Under the pieces are notes generated by a model. It searched no databases, had not been told where the DNA came from, and was given only the letters and a program-made list of their open reading frames with translations. A stretch of DNA of 64,000 nucleotides from Astrocystis sublimbata (Eukaryota; Ascomycota; Sordariomycetes; Xylariales; Xylariaceae). Numbering within the stretch: the stretch's first letter is position 1; every line of letters starts with the position of its first letter. The stretch covers positions 496,001 through 560,000 of the forward strand of contig JAJNNY010000002.1 in assembly GCA_022453515.1 (NCBI GenBank), given 5' to 3'. Position numbers and translations under genes: made by a program. This document shows positions 11,801 to 23,362 of this stretch, in pieces.

Positions 11801-13734
11801 CCCCGCATCGCACCACACACAGTTAACTGTGGTTTTAGACATCGTCAGAATTTCAATAGTAGATTCGTGATACCGTTATACCTAGTACTAGGTAGGTATG
11901 CAGCAATGCAGCAATGTAGCATGCTGCATGGCTGGGCCACTCAGTTGAGCGAGGAGGGCCTGCATGCCAGTGGCGTCATCCGTTATCAACTTGATTGATA
12001 CCCAAGGCAATGCGTGCGTCGGTGGGTGCGGCTGTGAGTCTGTGACTGATGCAGTTGGACGTGCGTGCGACGTGCCGTTGCTGCGAGGGACGAATCCGCT
12101 ACCTGCCTTTGGGTTTCTGGGTGCCCGAGTCGGCTTCTCCGGTTTGTCTTGGTACTAGGTATGTCTTCAACAGTCTTACATAGGTACATGTATCATTCTG
12201 CTATACCTAAGGGCATATTCAAGGTTGTGACGCAGATATCTCAGAGATTTCATCACTCGCGGACACAACCTTTCAACTACTAGGTAACTTCCAATGTTCT
12301 TATTGGCATGACAACTCGGTGGGAGATTCTTACATATCTGTACCTAGAGGGACATGTAGGAATGTACCTGGAATATGCCCAGGTGGGCTTGGCGCCCCCG
12401 ATGCAAGTAAGTGCTGCCGAGAGCCACTAAGACCGAGGCGGCAAGGTCCGGCGGGATTGGTGCCTGCTTTCGCAGCACTTTGCAGAGTGCGGAGCTGTAC
12501 CTAGTATACCTTACTTAAGGTTGTTAGCACCTGGCAACAGGTACCTACTCCAACTCGTAGCAGGCGAGCAGGTGGGTTGGGTGGTGCATCGCTCACCGTC
12601 CCGACATCCCACTAGAGCCCTGGAGGACTTTTCTCTCGTCTGGTTACCTACCCAACTTACGTCCACGGTAGCATGGCTACCACACTGCCCCCCCTCAGCC
12701 CATGAGAGAAGCCGACCTCGAGTCTCAAAATTCACGCACAAATCGTTTGGTTCTTTCTCATCGACTGATCTGGGGCTGGGACTGGGCTGGTGCTGCGACC
12801 TCGACAGGTAGCCGATTCGATTATATCCCCCCCCTCCGCATGTGCCCAGGTGCTCTGCTCGGTACCCATTTACAATGGCCTACATCCATACATTGCCTGT
12901 GCTCCGCATGTATGTAGGCGTGCAGGTGGTGATACCTAAGCACTAGGTAGGCACCTCAGCAGTACTAATTCATTCATCAAGCACGGTTTCGGGACCAGTT
13001 GGAAGCCACACCACTCGCGTCTTGTCGACCGTTGACCGCCAACGCACCGCCCACCCCCCCTCATGCCCATGCAAGCCCTCATCGTCAGTCTGTCAGCGTT
13101 TGCCAATAGCAAGCCCGAAGCCTCACTTGCGCCTGCAGTCTGCTTCCGCCTTTCCTCTTTCCTCCCTCCTCCCTCCCTCCATTTTGCGCCCCGGTCTGTC
13201 CGCATATTCAACGCACCGCATCATTTTAGACCTATTCGTATGCATGCCTAAGCCGCTATGTTCAGCCCAATCCCACCAACTGCCAATATATCATTGCGAT
13301 AGCATCATAATTCTCCCCCCTTTGTGACGTGGTTGGATTAGACGTCAAAAAACGAGAACTACCTTGCTCTGTCTGCTTCGCTCCCTAGCTGCCAGGGTGT
13401 CTATTGTCTATTCCTACGCCGTTGCGGTATTGGCTCAGTTGGGCTCGAGGCCATTATTACGTCAAGCCTCGGTGACAACCACAACGAGAAGCTGTTCGAG
13501 CACTGCTCATTTTGTGCCTGTTGCCTTGCCTTGCATTGAAGTATCCCGCCGTGTGTCCGCGTGGTTACGTAGTCAGCTGTGAGGGCCTAACTGAACATCA
13601 ACTACCCGTCTTCGTACTCGTTGCTTTGGCCCATTCTTGTCGCCTCTGCATGTCACGGATCTGGAGACGCAACACGTTTCGACCTACTCGATTCGGAGCC
13701 CGCAGTATCAATTTTTCGCTGAAGGACTGTTACG
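8856..13734. other. Long intergenic region (4.9 kb)
   Basis: No open frame here has convincing coding composition, conserved motif or intron-linked continuation. The stretch 9380-9440 is CT-rich on this strand. TAGGTA/TACCTA words are scattered throughout, for example at 11885-11900 and 12170-12190. The last 400 bp before 13735 are pyrimidine-rich and probably leader of the kinase-like gene. A non-coding RNA cannot be excluded. Confidence 0.5.
9627..9650. repeat. Tandem repeat, 8-bp unit GGTCAACT x3
   Basis: Three exact copies of GGTCAACT in the 3' flank of the Lon gene. There is no coding context. Confidence 0.9.
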
Positions 13735-16274
13735 ATGGCGACGCCTGCGAGTCTTTCGCCTCCGCTGCCCTCGGACAACAACCGACTGGCCGCCCTCTGG
13801 AAGAGGTTCACCGGTAAAGCAACCAGGGGCCATTCGCCGCCAGGGCCTCGTTCCGAGCCAGGCTTGTCCCGAGATTCGTCGGTCAGCTCCAACCTGGTCA
13901 GGAGAGTCTCGAGGAAGGTTGTCCCGGGCCTGCCAAGGGTCAAGACTTTCAAGAGACAGCAGTCTGAGAACAGGGAGAAATTAGAAGCCGTGTTACCCAC
14001 TCCGGCTGAACGAAGAGCTGTGTCTGTCGACAGGCGCATGCTCATTCAACGCAGTGCCTCTCACTCAAGTCAACTTCTACCTCGTTCAAGCGCGCCTGAT
14101 CTGTTTGACGATACCGAGCTTTTCACTGGCAAACTTGATATTCTGTCACACACGGCATCAGCTCCTATTAGTCCTATTGGTGAAAACGAGGGCCACTTCT
14201 TGAGCCTCAATGGAATTGAGGCCCCGAGCATAGTTCCGAATGATATTCATGTGGAGGAACAAACTCCCCTCTACCCAGAAGCTATCTCTACCACCGACGC
14301 CCAGTCTATCGATAGCTCGTACGAGGCTTTGGTACGTGAGGAGCAAGAGCACAAATGGATTTTGAACCTGAGCATGCATTTCCGGGACAAGTCTAGGAGG
14401 GAAAAGTTCTTCGTCACCTATCGCGAGAAGGACTCGATCTGGAGGCGAGTTACAATATCCCTGGACTACCGAAACGCCCCTAGCGACTCCCTCGAACGAG
14501 ACCTCATTGGCACCAAATTCCAGCGAGATAAGAGCACCAAAATATACGAGGCCATTCGCGAAAGTCTACAGGACATTCAATTTTATGATACTGTCACAAA
14601 TTTGAAGCTCCAGACCGCTGACGGAAGACTGCATGTTCATGTAGTCGAGGATGTGAACGTGAGCCAGCCTGTCCTTGTGAGCCCCCGTGCTAGAAACTGA
14701 CTAAATCGAACTAGGAAATCATTCACTTCCCGACCATCCACATGATTGAGCATATGGACTGCCGGCGGGTTCGTGAGAGTGAACTTGATTTTGATTCTCA
14801 CATGTCCGGCTTCGTCTACAAGGTCCTTGTTGACGGACACACACTCATCAAGAAGGAGATACCAGGACCAGACACCATAGATGAGTTTCTTTACGAAGTC
14901 AATGCTCTGAACTCGCTCCGGTTCTCCGGGAGTATCATCGAGCTCTTTGGTGTGGTCGTTGATGATGATGAACAGGTTGTCAAGGGTCTTCTCATTAACT
15001 ATGCCGAGAAAGGAGCCCTTATCGATGTCATTTACGACGATCCGGACCTACCCTGGACTGAACGTGAGAAATGGGCAAGGCAGATTGTGCAAGGACTCTC
15101 GGACATTCACGAAGCTGGGTTTGTCCAGGGAGATTTCACACTATCCAACATTGTAATTGACGACTTCGGCGATGCCAAAATCATCGATATCAACAGACGA
15201 GGCTGTCCTGTTGGCTGGGAACCTCCCGAGGCAACCCCGCTCATCGAGAGCAACCAGCGAATTTCTATGTATATTGGTGTTAAATCCGACCTTTACCAGC
15301 TTGGGATGGTGCTATGGGCACTCGCAACCCTCGAGGATGAGCCTGAAGCTCACCCCCGACCCCTTCGCCTGAGGCATAGCTTACCAGTGCCTCCGTGGTA
15401 CCGTGAGATGGTGGAGGCCTGCTTGAACGAAAACCCGCGTGCTAGGCCACAGGCGACTGAATTGGTTGCTAGGTTTCCAGAGATGCCTTATGACGACTTA
15501 CGTGGAGGACGAGAAATCCCATCGATCTCAGTGCACGATAGTACTTCGTTTCCAAAATACACCAAGGACAGAACGTACGGTGTTCCGGAAGCGAAAACCA
15601 TGGCGAAGGAACCGAGGAATAGTTCGGCATACTCGGCTAGTATTACACAGTCAACCTCGCCCAGCTTCTCAGACGAACCTTACCCACGACGTGGCCGCTC
15701 TCCTCCCAGTCCCCTGCCATCGCATCATGATTTATTTCCCTCGTCCTACGATGGCGGAAACGCCATGTGGACGGATGTGCGTGACTTCGCAGATGGGGAC
15801 GACGATCCCACTGCAAATGGGGCAATGACTGGGACACAGGGAGATTTCGATACGATTCAAGCCTCTACGAAACTGGAGGAAGAACTCGAACGAATGGCGG
15901 CAACCCTCGATTGTGGGGCTATTCTGGAAAATGAACAGCTCCAAGTGCCCAGTGGTAATAGCTCGGCGCGAGGCATTTCGTTGGATGAGGTCGCTGATGA
16001 GTCGAGAGAGAATGCTGAGATACTTGATGAGAACGAGAACGAGACGACGGTTCTGATTCCGACGCCAATTCCAGGAACAGGTAACATTTTGGACGCGCCG
16101 CTAGCGGCAAAGCTCGACACTGACAAGTCAACCGGTTCGGAGATCACATCGGTAGATTCAGATGACACCGAAAATACGACTAAACCACACGATAGTGTTA
16201 ATGCGGACATCCCGTCCGATGGACAGACCACCGCCACGACAAAAGTGCTTGATGATAAGAACGAGGCGAATTGA
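13735..16274 (+). CDS. Protein kinase-like protein with altered catalytic motifs
   Basis: Two exons (13735-14658 and 14715-16274; intron 56 bp, GTGAGC...CTAG, phase 0) encode 827 residues. Residues 1-200 are Ser/Arg/Pro-rich and probably disordered. Residues 200-310 form a compact region preceding the kinase fold. Residues about 330-590 resemble a protein kinase domain. A Lys pair at about 354-355 may be the ATP-binding lysine. The catalytic loop reads QGDFTLSN (Asp448 and Asn kept, His-Arg and the loop Lys lost), and the DFG position reads DIN (Asp466 kept). KSDLYQLGMVLWALA follows, as in helix F of real kinases. No Gly-rich loop is obvious. The C-terminal 230 residues are acidic and low in complexity. 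This pattern is common in filamentous-fungus-specific kinase-like proteins; activity and substrate are unknown. The gene is isolated between long intergenic regions. Confidence 0.85.
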
Positions 16275-17986
16275 ACAGGCCTTGCGCAAACAAACGACAA
16301 AAGCGCTGCTCATAAAACGACAGGATAGACGATCAAACAGAAACCATATTTACGCAATCTACAGCAATGACCACATCAAACTTGGCATCTCATAAGGCAA
16401 ATCCACTCCCAGAGCTATCGGGACAATTAAGCGCAGGAGAGGAGAAACGTTTCATCGGGTCTGTCCAGATGAACACTCGATACCTGCGGCGGGCGTGGCT
16501 CTGGATATGGAATCCGACGCCCATGGTGTGACTTTGGTCTAGATTCTTAATTATTGGTCAATATTGTACGCGGCAACGTGGTCATGGGAATTTCTCTTCA
16601 GGTTTTCTTTGTTTCTCGTTCTGCCATACTTCACATTCTCAGCTCACGCAAGGGGTCTGGAGCCGGAGGTCACTTCCTGGCGTTTTGTCATTTACACGGT
16701 TCTCAGGCGGGCTCATTCTTGGGTTCTGATAATTATGCATTTACGAGCCGGGCAACAGCACCGCTGTACAACCCATTATTACAGCTAGAAATATCTTGGG
16801 TTAGCATTCTTTTTCCCCACCCAATCATGGGGGACACGATGAGACAACGATAATATGAAATGCTTTAATATACTCAGGCTGCCGGTGTAGGCGCTAACTT
16901 GTTCGTGAATTGTACCTAGAAATGGAATTGTTTCCCGCTCGAATTGTTAAGGGGAAGGAAGTGACTTTCCATAGAATATAATACACATTCCTGCTACCAC
17001 CTCAATGGCACAGCTGATCGATTAGGATCTTCGTCCTTAGAGATGCTGAGAACCTGTGTTAGTGAAGCTGACCCCATTCCAACAAGCCAGTGTCTCAATC
17101 GGGGAGCCTGTCCCTTCCCTACGTTTCACCTGTAAACCTTTCCCATTCGCTATTGATGAACCGATATTTTATTTGCATCATTTGTCCAACATGCAGATTA
17201 TGATTATACTATTGTTACAGATTTTCAAGGGCCTTACTTCACACACCTATACAACCACCACCCTCTGAACTTTAATGGCGATAGATTGCCCTCGGGTTTG
17301 TCTTACTGAATAAAATCTCCTAGGCGCAGACTCTAATCAGCCTCTACTGTGTGATCTCTTTTCCTTGTCTATCTATGTGTGGTGCGAGACCCCTCCCTCT
17401 ACTGTCCACCACCCGTGTTACTTGAAAACAGAACATGTAACAACGCGATAAATGTTGGCACGGGTAAGTCTGGATAGGTGAGTGAGCTGAAACCTGGTAT
17501 TGACGTAACGTAACCTTTCAGAACTGGTAGAAGTGAGACAAGGTCTTTAAGGGTACACCTTGTGCATGCTTCACATGATATTATCATGTGAAAAGTACAC
17601 GGTAGCCTGTAGGATAGAGAACTATCAATTTTGTTGGATTATGATAGAATACCTAGACATGACCGTATCTTCACAGGCCCCAGGGTCTTTTTTTTCGTAG
17701 ACTGATTAGATAGTTGTCCATGTGGCTTTTCTCATTCCGAATTCCCAGCTTTTTGCGCGGAGAAGTATCAAGCAGCGTGGCTAATGTTTGATTTCCCAGA
17801 CTAGAGCAATAAATGGAATCGGCGACAGCCCCGCGATATTTGTAGCATACTCATACTGTCCGATCATCCTGTCGTAGGTTATCTTGTGCCATGGTTCGTC
17901 CATGATATGCACAGAACTCCCTCTCTTGAATGTGTTCCAAGTTGTTCTATCTGTTTTAGGAGTCAAGACAGTATCATGCAAAGCGG
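16275..17986. other. Intergenic region downstream of the kinase-like gene
   Basis: No supported gene. It contains a 23-nt palindrome (17570-17592). A minus-strand open frame at 17781-17986 runs into the first inverted-repeat element and may be a remnant of an older gene; this is discussed under the findings. Confidence 0.4.
17570..17592. repeat. Perfect 23-nt palindrome
   Basis: TTCACATGATA, a single T, then its exact reverse complement. It has no T-run of terminator type and no coding neighbour. Its function is unknown. Confidence 0.85.
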
Positions 17987-18329
17987 CGAGGCGGTTGACA
18001 AAAGAAAGTTTACACTCGGTCCACTCTTTTACCCCACAGTACATCTGAAGCTAGAAAACTTTATTCCGTAGATCTCCGTTTTTAGCCATTATTGAGGCTA
18101 TTCCGACCTTTCTAACGATACTTAAACTATTTTAAAACTATTAAAATAGATATAAGTCCCTATATGGGCTTATTAACTCTTAAACATACCTAATAGTGGC
18201 AGAACTCGTCTATTATCCAATGTACTTACGGGTGCTTATATTGTGTTGAAATAAACAAGGTGGCGAATATAAGTCACTTTAGTGGACCTGCCAAGAAGGG
18301 GTGTAAACTTTCTTTTGTCAACCGCCTCG
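17987..18329. mobile_element. Non-autonomous inverted-repeat element (MITE-like), copy 1
   Basis: A 343-bp element bounded by perfect 29-bp terminal inverted repeats: 17987-18015 (beginning CGAGGCGGTTGACAAAAG) and 18301-18329. It is flanked on both sides by the 5-bp direct repeat AGCGG (17982-17986 and 18330-18334), as expected of a target-site duplication. Subterminal GGTCCACT and AGTGGACC are also complementary. The interior is AT-rich with runs such as TTTTAAAACTATTAAAA and has no coding capacity. Several interior blocks match copy 2, including AAAACTTTATTCCG and a segment near the right end around CCTGCCAAG. It was presumably mobilised by a transposase encoded elsewhere. The superfamily is not assigned: 5-bp duplications do not fit mariner (TA) or hAT (8 bp). 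Confidence 0.85.
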
Positions 18330-18581
18330 AGCGGATCTCCTGCATAGTGGCGCAGTTGTCAGGCTCATGCGCCCAGTAGGCGAGGTAGGTACTTTAAGGG
18401 TTTATTTGTTAGACGCTGCTGCAGTATCAGGGAATCTGCCAAGCTGCCCAAGTTATGGAACTGGCGAACCGGGAGAGCCAATACCTTACGTACCTAGGTA
18501 TATTTGCCACAAACCCCATTTTCGCCACATACTACCCTCGCTACAATATCCCCAATGTCTGGAGTAAATACTAGTACCAGG

Positions 18582-18915
18582 CGAGGTGGTGATCAAAAAA
18601 AACTAGACACCTGATCGGCAGACCAGACCCACCAGTACATCTGGATCTCGAAAACTTTATTCCGTTGATTTCCTAATTTGGTTTATTTTAAGGCTATTTT
18701 AACTTTTAAGGTTATATTTAAGCTGTTTTAAAACTATTAAATAGCTCTTAATACCTTATATACTCTACCTGTGCCTAGAAGTATCAAATAGCTAAGCATG
18801 CTTAGGATTGTTCTATTTGTTAATTATGCATCTATGTAATCCAAGGTGGCGACAGAGGTCACTATAGTGGGCCTGCCAAGAGGGAGTGTCTAGTTTTTTT
18901 TTGATCACCACCTCG
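18582..18915. mobile_element. Non-autonomous inverted-repeat element (MITE-like), copy 2
   Basis: A 334-bp element in the same orientation as copy 1 and 252 bp from it. Perfect 29-bp terminal inverted repeats lie at 18582-18610 (beginning CGAGGTGGTGATC, then eight A) and 18887-18915. The flanking 5-bp direct repeat is CCAGG (18577-18581 and 18916-18920). The interior shares AGTACATCTG, GAAAACTTTATTCCG, TTTTAAAACTATTAA and the CAAGGTGGCGA...CCTGCCAAG end block with copy 1. Its arms differ from those of copy 1 at 8 of 29 positions, yet are exactly complementary to each other. No coding capacity. Confidence 0.85.
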
Positions 18916-18920
18916 CCAGG

Positions 18921-21381
18921 TAGTTCCATACGTAGCTCGAGTAGTACCATAAATTTTTCATGCATACTAGGCAGATATTCTAGAAGGCTGGGCTCAACTC
19001 CCGTTTTATCCGTTGACAGTGCAGGACCAGCAGGGTCTCAGGGCTGATGGCTGATGTTTCCCCATTGGCCAGCGCCTCTGTTCCAAGCTCGCCAAGGATC
19101 CTCTGCGACCTCGAGTCTGCAAAGGTACTGGCTCGACTGGCTCGACTGGGCGGGAGGTAGCTAGGGGTGTAGGTAGGTTCGCTAGGGAGGAAACAGCATA
19201 GATCATGCGGGGCTACGCTATATCTAGTAAGACCCCTTGCGCTAACGTCTACCCGCTCGCCCGTTCAGGTCCCGTTTGTTGGGATGGATGAGACCAGATG
19301 AAGGCGTTCGACCTTCGTCGGCCACGGAAGCCACCAAAAACACCGTTCGATCGCTAGAGGCCTGGATCAACAACTAAGATAGTGGAGCTATTTTGCCATT
19401 GCACACTTGCCGAACCATTCGAGATTCGCCATTCTCGCCAAGGTAGAAGACTACTGTATGCATGGTGGGTGAGCCACATAGTCGAATATATATATATACT
19501 AGAGTTGCATCCACGAAAGTGTGCCTGGCAAGCTGGTGTCTTGCTGACGCTTCGCCTTGGTGCGCAGTTTCAGAGTAAGTAATGTCAAAGTCGGCCGGGC
19601 GGTGACGTAACAATCTCATCAGGATGGACATCGAGACGTTCCTACAACCGTACATAGTAGCAAACCATCCCCGCAATCTGCAGCTTTGAGCGTAGTATTC
19701 CGAATCAGCCTCACTGTATATAAATACGTCTACGCTGCCTCGGCTGCTCCATGTGGACACCGAGCAGGGAGATGCTCTGTCTCGTCTGAGTCGCTGCGAC
19801 AGACACTGGATAGTAACGAGATCTGTGAATCTACAAGAGGCGAGAGAGGTGTTCTCGTAGCTGGATATCTTGATACCATTTGGTCTCGGCGGGGTTGCTG
19901 AGTAACGCTTGCTAGAATGCTGAAGATTTTGAAGCGATGCATGCTCCTGTTCCTAAGCCATCTGCCGAGGTATGAATCTTACCTCTCGTAGTAGTGGATG
20001 TGGTGCGATAACGAAGTTGTTGAAGAGAGAAGAAGTATGGTCTTACTCGTAATCTCTGCAGAGGAATGAAGTTTCAATGATTGATTTTCATGGGTGTCTC
20101 CGCACGTCGCGCCGCATCAGACCATCATGTTTGGCTGGACGGGCTGAACGGCTGGTTGCTGGCCGTAAAAGGAAAGACCCTTGGCGTGAGAGGGCTGCTG
20201 ATTGGCAGCTACCCCTGTGGATGCTACCGCCACCTTGGACCCTACTTCCCCAACAATTCAACAAAATCTAGGATCTGCAACGCAGCATCAGACCGCTAGG
20301 CTTGTTTGTACTGTATCAGGTACTTTAAGTAAGTACTCGTACCTAAGACACAACCCCCAGGCTTGAAGATCCAGAACCGGCACAGTAAGGGTACGCATGC
20401 ACCTTGCTGAGTACTGTACTCGTGGACTCTGGTTGTCTCTACCTGTTGCTGTTTTTGTTTTTGTTTTGCTCTGTTCTGTTCACTGTTCTGTTCACTGTTC
20501 TGCTGTCTGCCGGCGCAGGGACTCGTACACCCCCAGTCTGAAACGAATGATACAGTATACTAGAGGGCTAGATCCCCACACTCAACACGTCAAGGTTCCC
20601 GTAGTCTGCCAGGAGTTACCTATCACCTTCACATAACATGGTTAGGCGAGCTGGGTACCGACAACGACCTCTGGCCCGGCCACTGGCTGTGGGTGGTGGT
20701 GGTGGACACGTCCCTATCGACGTCTGTTGCCCGATGCTGGGTGTTACTAACTACCTAACATCCGTCGTCCGCGTCATAGCCAACCCTCATTCTTGATAAA
20801 CTTTGTACGAACATATATGCTGCGTTGCACGTACACGACAGGTAGTACGGAGTACTAGGTAGACGCTTGCTGGCTGCACCGTATCTCGCTGACTGGACTA
20901 CATGCAGCCACGAGATCCTGAGTCTGCTGAGCCTGTTGTATTGGACTTGCAATTATATATACGACTCGGGAGTACTCCTACCATCGTAGATATAGGTATC
21001 TAGAGGAGCAATGTGTGCGGGTGTGCCTCCGTGACAAGTCTAGGTAACATCTGTGCAGTTCGCCCCCCCCCCGGCGATTTGCGGTTTGCGTTACCTAGAC
21101 ACGCTACCTAGACACCTGATAGGTAGGCACTGTTCTAGCCGAGCCCCGGTGCAGTGACCTGGATACCCAGGCCCCCAGGTACCCCCCCTGCGCTGCAGCC
21201 TCCCCACCCCACCCCCAAGTACACAGTATCCATACTCCCACCATTGTGACACCATAGCTTGTCAAATAAATAATATCCTCAACCCGCCGCCTCTTCCTTC
21301 GCCTCTCAATCCTCATTCCCGAAACCTGGCACTCCGTCTTCATCCTGTTATCATCGTCGACCCTCACACGCAAGCCGATAG
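18921..21381. other. Intergenic region upstream of the desaturase gene
   Basis: No supported gene. It holds TAGGTA-type words, a (TA)-rich spot near 19486-19498, a C-run at about 21063-21072 and a CT-rich leader immediately before 21382. Promoter elements for the desaturase gene must lie here, but none can be named with confidence. Confidence 0.4.
20471..20502. repeat. Short tandem repeat, 12-bp unit
   Basis: Two and two-thirds copies of CTGTTCTGTTCA in a T-rich stretch. Non-coding. Confidence 0.8.
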
Positions 21382-23362
21382 ATGAGCAACGAGGGCCTTC
21401 TACTGCCATCGACGACACCCGCTCCCCAAGCGCCCGCCATGGCGTCTCCCAACACACCCCAGACTGGTGTCGTTGCTGGCGATGTAGTATCAGCCGACGG
21501 TACCAAGGACTACAAGCCTCTGAGGTCCGGCAAACAATATGACCTCAAGAAGCCTCACATCACCGAGTATCCCATCACCTGGGGCAACTGGTACAAACAC
21601 GTCAACTGGCTCAGCACCTACTTCATAATTGGCCTGCCCTTACTCGGCTGCATGTATGTAACCAGAAATCCCCTATTCTCACTTCTGCCAAGTCTCGCTC
21701 GCACGCACGCACGAAACGACTCGCCCGATATCTTCTACCTCTATTCCTGTGACGGCTGCCAGTGAAAGATTACTGACTTGGGATATTCAGTGGTGCCTAT
21801 TTCACCCCACTCCAAATGAAGACTGCTGCCTTCTCAGTCTTCTACTACTTCTGCTCCGGGCTGGGAATAACGGCTGGATACCATCGTCTTTGGGCACACA
21901 CGTCGTACAAGGCAGCACTGCCATTGAAGATATGGCTGGCCGCTATGGGCTCTGCTAGTGTCGAAGGTTCAGCCAGATGGTGGTCCCGAGATCATCGCGC
22001 TCATCACAGATACACCGAGTGAGTTGCGAGTCGTCCGATGGTGATAGCAACAGCTTTCTTGGAATACCAACTAACAGCTTGATTAGCACCGAGAAGGACC
22101 CTTATAGCGTTCGCAAGGGTTTCTGGTACTCGCATCTAGGGTAAGTGTAGGGAAGAAGACTGAGAATAGTATAATGTTGACAATGCATCAGATGGATGGT
22201 CATGCGCCAAAACCCCAAGCGGATTGGAAGAACCGACATCTCGGACCTGAACGACGACCCAGTTGTTGTCTGGCAACACAAGAACTGTAAGTTTACTCCC
22301 GAGATCTAGCTTGTGTGTAGCTTGCTGACGAATTTGCAGATATCAAGTGTGTCTTGACCATGGCCTTGATCTTCCCCACTCTTGTCTGCGGGCTTGGTTG
22401 GGGTGATTTCATCGGTGGCTTCATTTACGCTGGAATTCTTCGCGTCTTCTGTAAGTCCTGTCGATGTGTCCTGCTATTAAAAGCTTACTAATTCGACTTT
22501 ACAGTCGTCCAGCAGGCCACTTTCTGCGTCAACTCCCTCGCACACTGGCTCGGTGACCAGCCTTTCGACGATCGCAACTCCCCCCGAGATCACGTCCTGA
22601 CTGCTTTGGTCACGCTTGGTGAGGGATACCACAACGTAAGACAAAACTTGACACCTAGGATGAATCACATTCGTTCCCAACGCGCTGACCAAATCACTTA
22701 GTTCCACCACGAATTTCCCTCTGATTACAGAAATGCGATTATTTGGTAAGTTTACGACCAATTTCGTTGCCCGATAAGTCAATTACTGACTCTAGCGGTT
22801 TAGGTGGCAGTACGACCCAACAAAATGGTTCATCTGGACATGCAAGCAATTCGGCTTGGCTTACGACCTGAAACAATTCCGCCACAACGAGATTGAGAAG
22901 GGTCGCGTCCAGCAGCTTCAAAAGAAACTTGACCAGAAGCGTGTTGCGTTGGACTGGGGCACACCATTGGATCAACTCCCAGTCATCAGCTGGGATGACT
23001 TCGTGGCCGAGTCCAAGAACGGCAAAGCACTTGTGTCCATAGCTGGCGTCGTGCACGACGTTACCGATTTTATCAAGGATCACCCTGGTGGCAAGGCGCT
23101 CATCTCGTCGGCCATCGGTAAAGATGCTACGGCTATCTTCAATGGTGGCGTTTACCTTCACTCCAACGCTGCCCACAATTTGCTGTCTACGATGCGTGTG
23201 GGTGTTCTACGGGGCGGTTGCGAGGTCGAGATCTGGAAGCGTGCCCAGGCCGAGAACAAGGGTGCTTCCATGTTGTTCGACTCAACCGGCAAGCGCATCA
23301 TGCGTGCTGGTGATCAAGTCACCAGAGTCCCTCAGCCTACTGCCAGTGCCGACGCAGCTTGA
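21382..23362 (+). CDS. OLE1: Delta-9 (stearoyl-CoA) desaturase with fused cytochrome b5
   Basis: An ER-membrane enzyme that inserts the cis-9 double bond into palmitoyl- and stearoyl-CoA. Eight exons (21382-21653, 21791-22018, 22087-22140, 22192-22286, 22340-22450, 22505-22635, 22702-22745, 22804-23362) stay in frame and give 497 residues. The three iron-binding His boxes are HRLWAH (about 122), HRAHH (about 159) and HNFHH (296-300). Hydrophobic segments surround [13 protein letters not shown] and [15 protein letters not shown]. The C-terminal cytochrome b5 domain has the haem motif HPGG (His405) and a second candidate His in HSNAAH. Length and domain order match fungal Ole1. The downstream in-frame ATG at 21439, in better context (GCCATGG), is an alternative start. 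The gene is convergent with the SNF2 gene. Seven introns is a high number for this family, but every junction is GT-AG. Confidence 0.96.

Noticed and set aside
17987..18915. RIP mutation as the sole cause of the difference between the two inverted-repeat elements
   Set aside because: RIP makes C-to-T (G-to-A) changes. Several arm differences are transversions, and each change is matched by its complement in the other arm.
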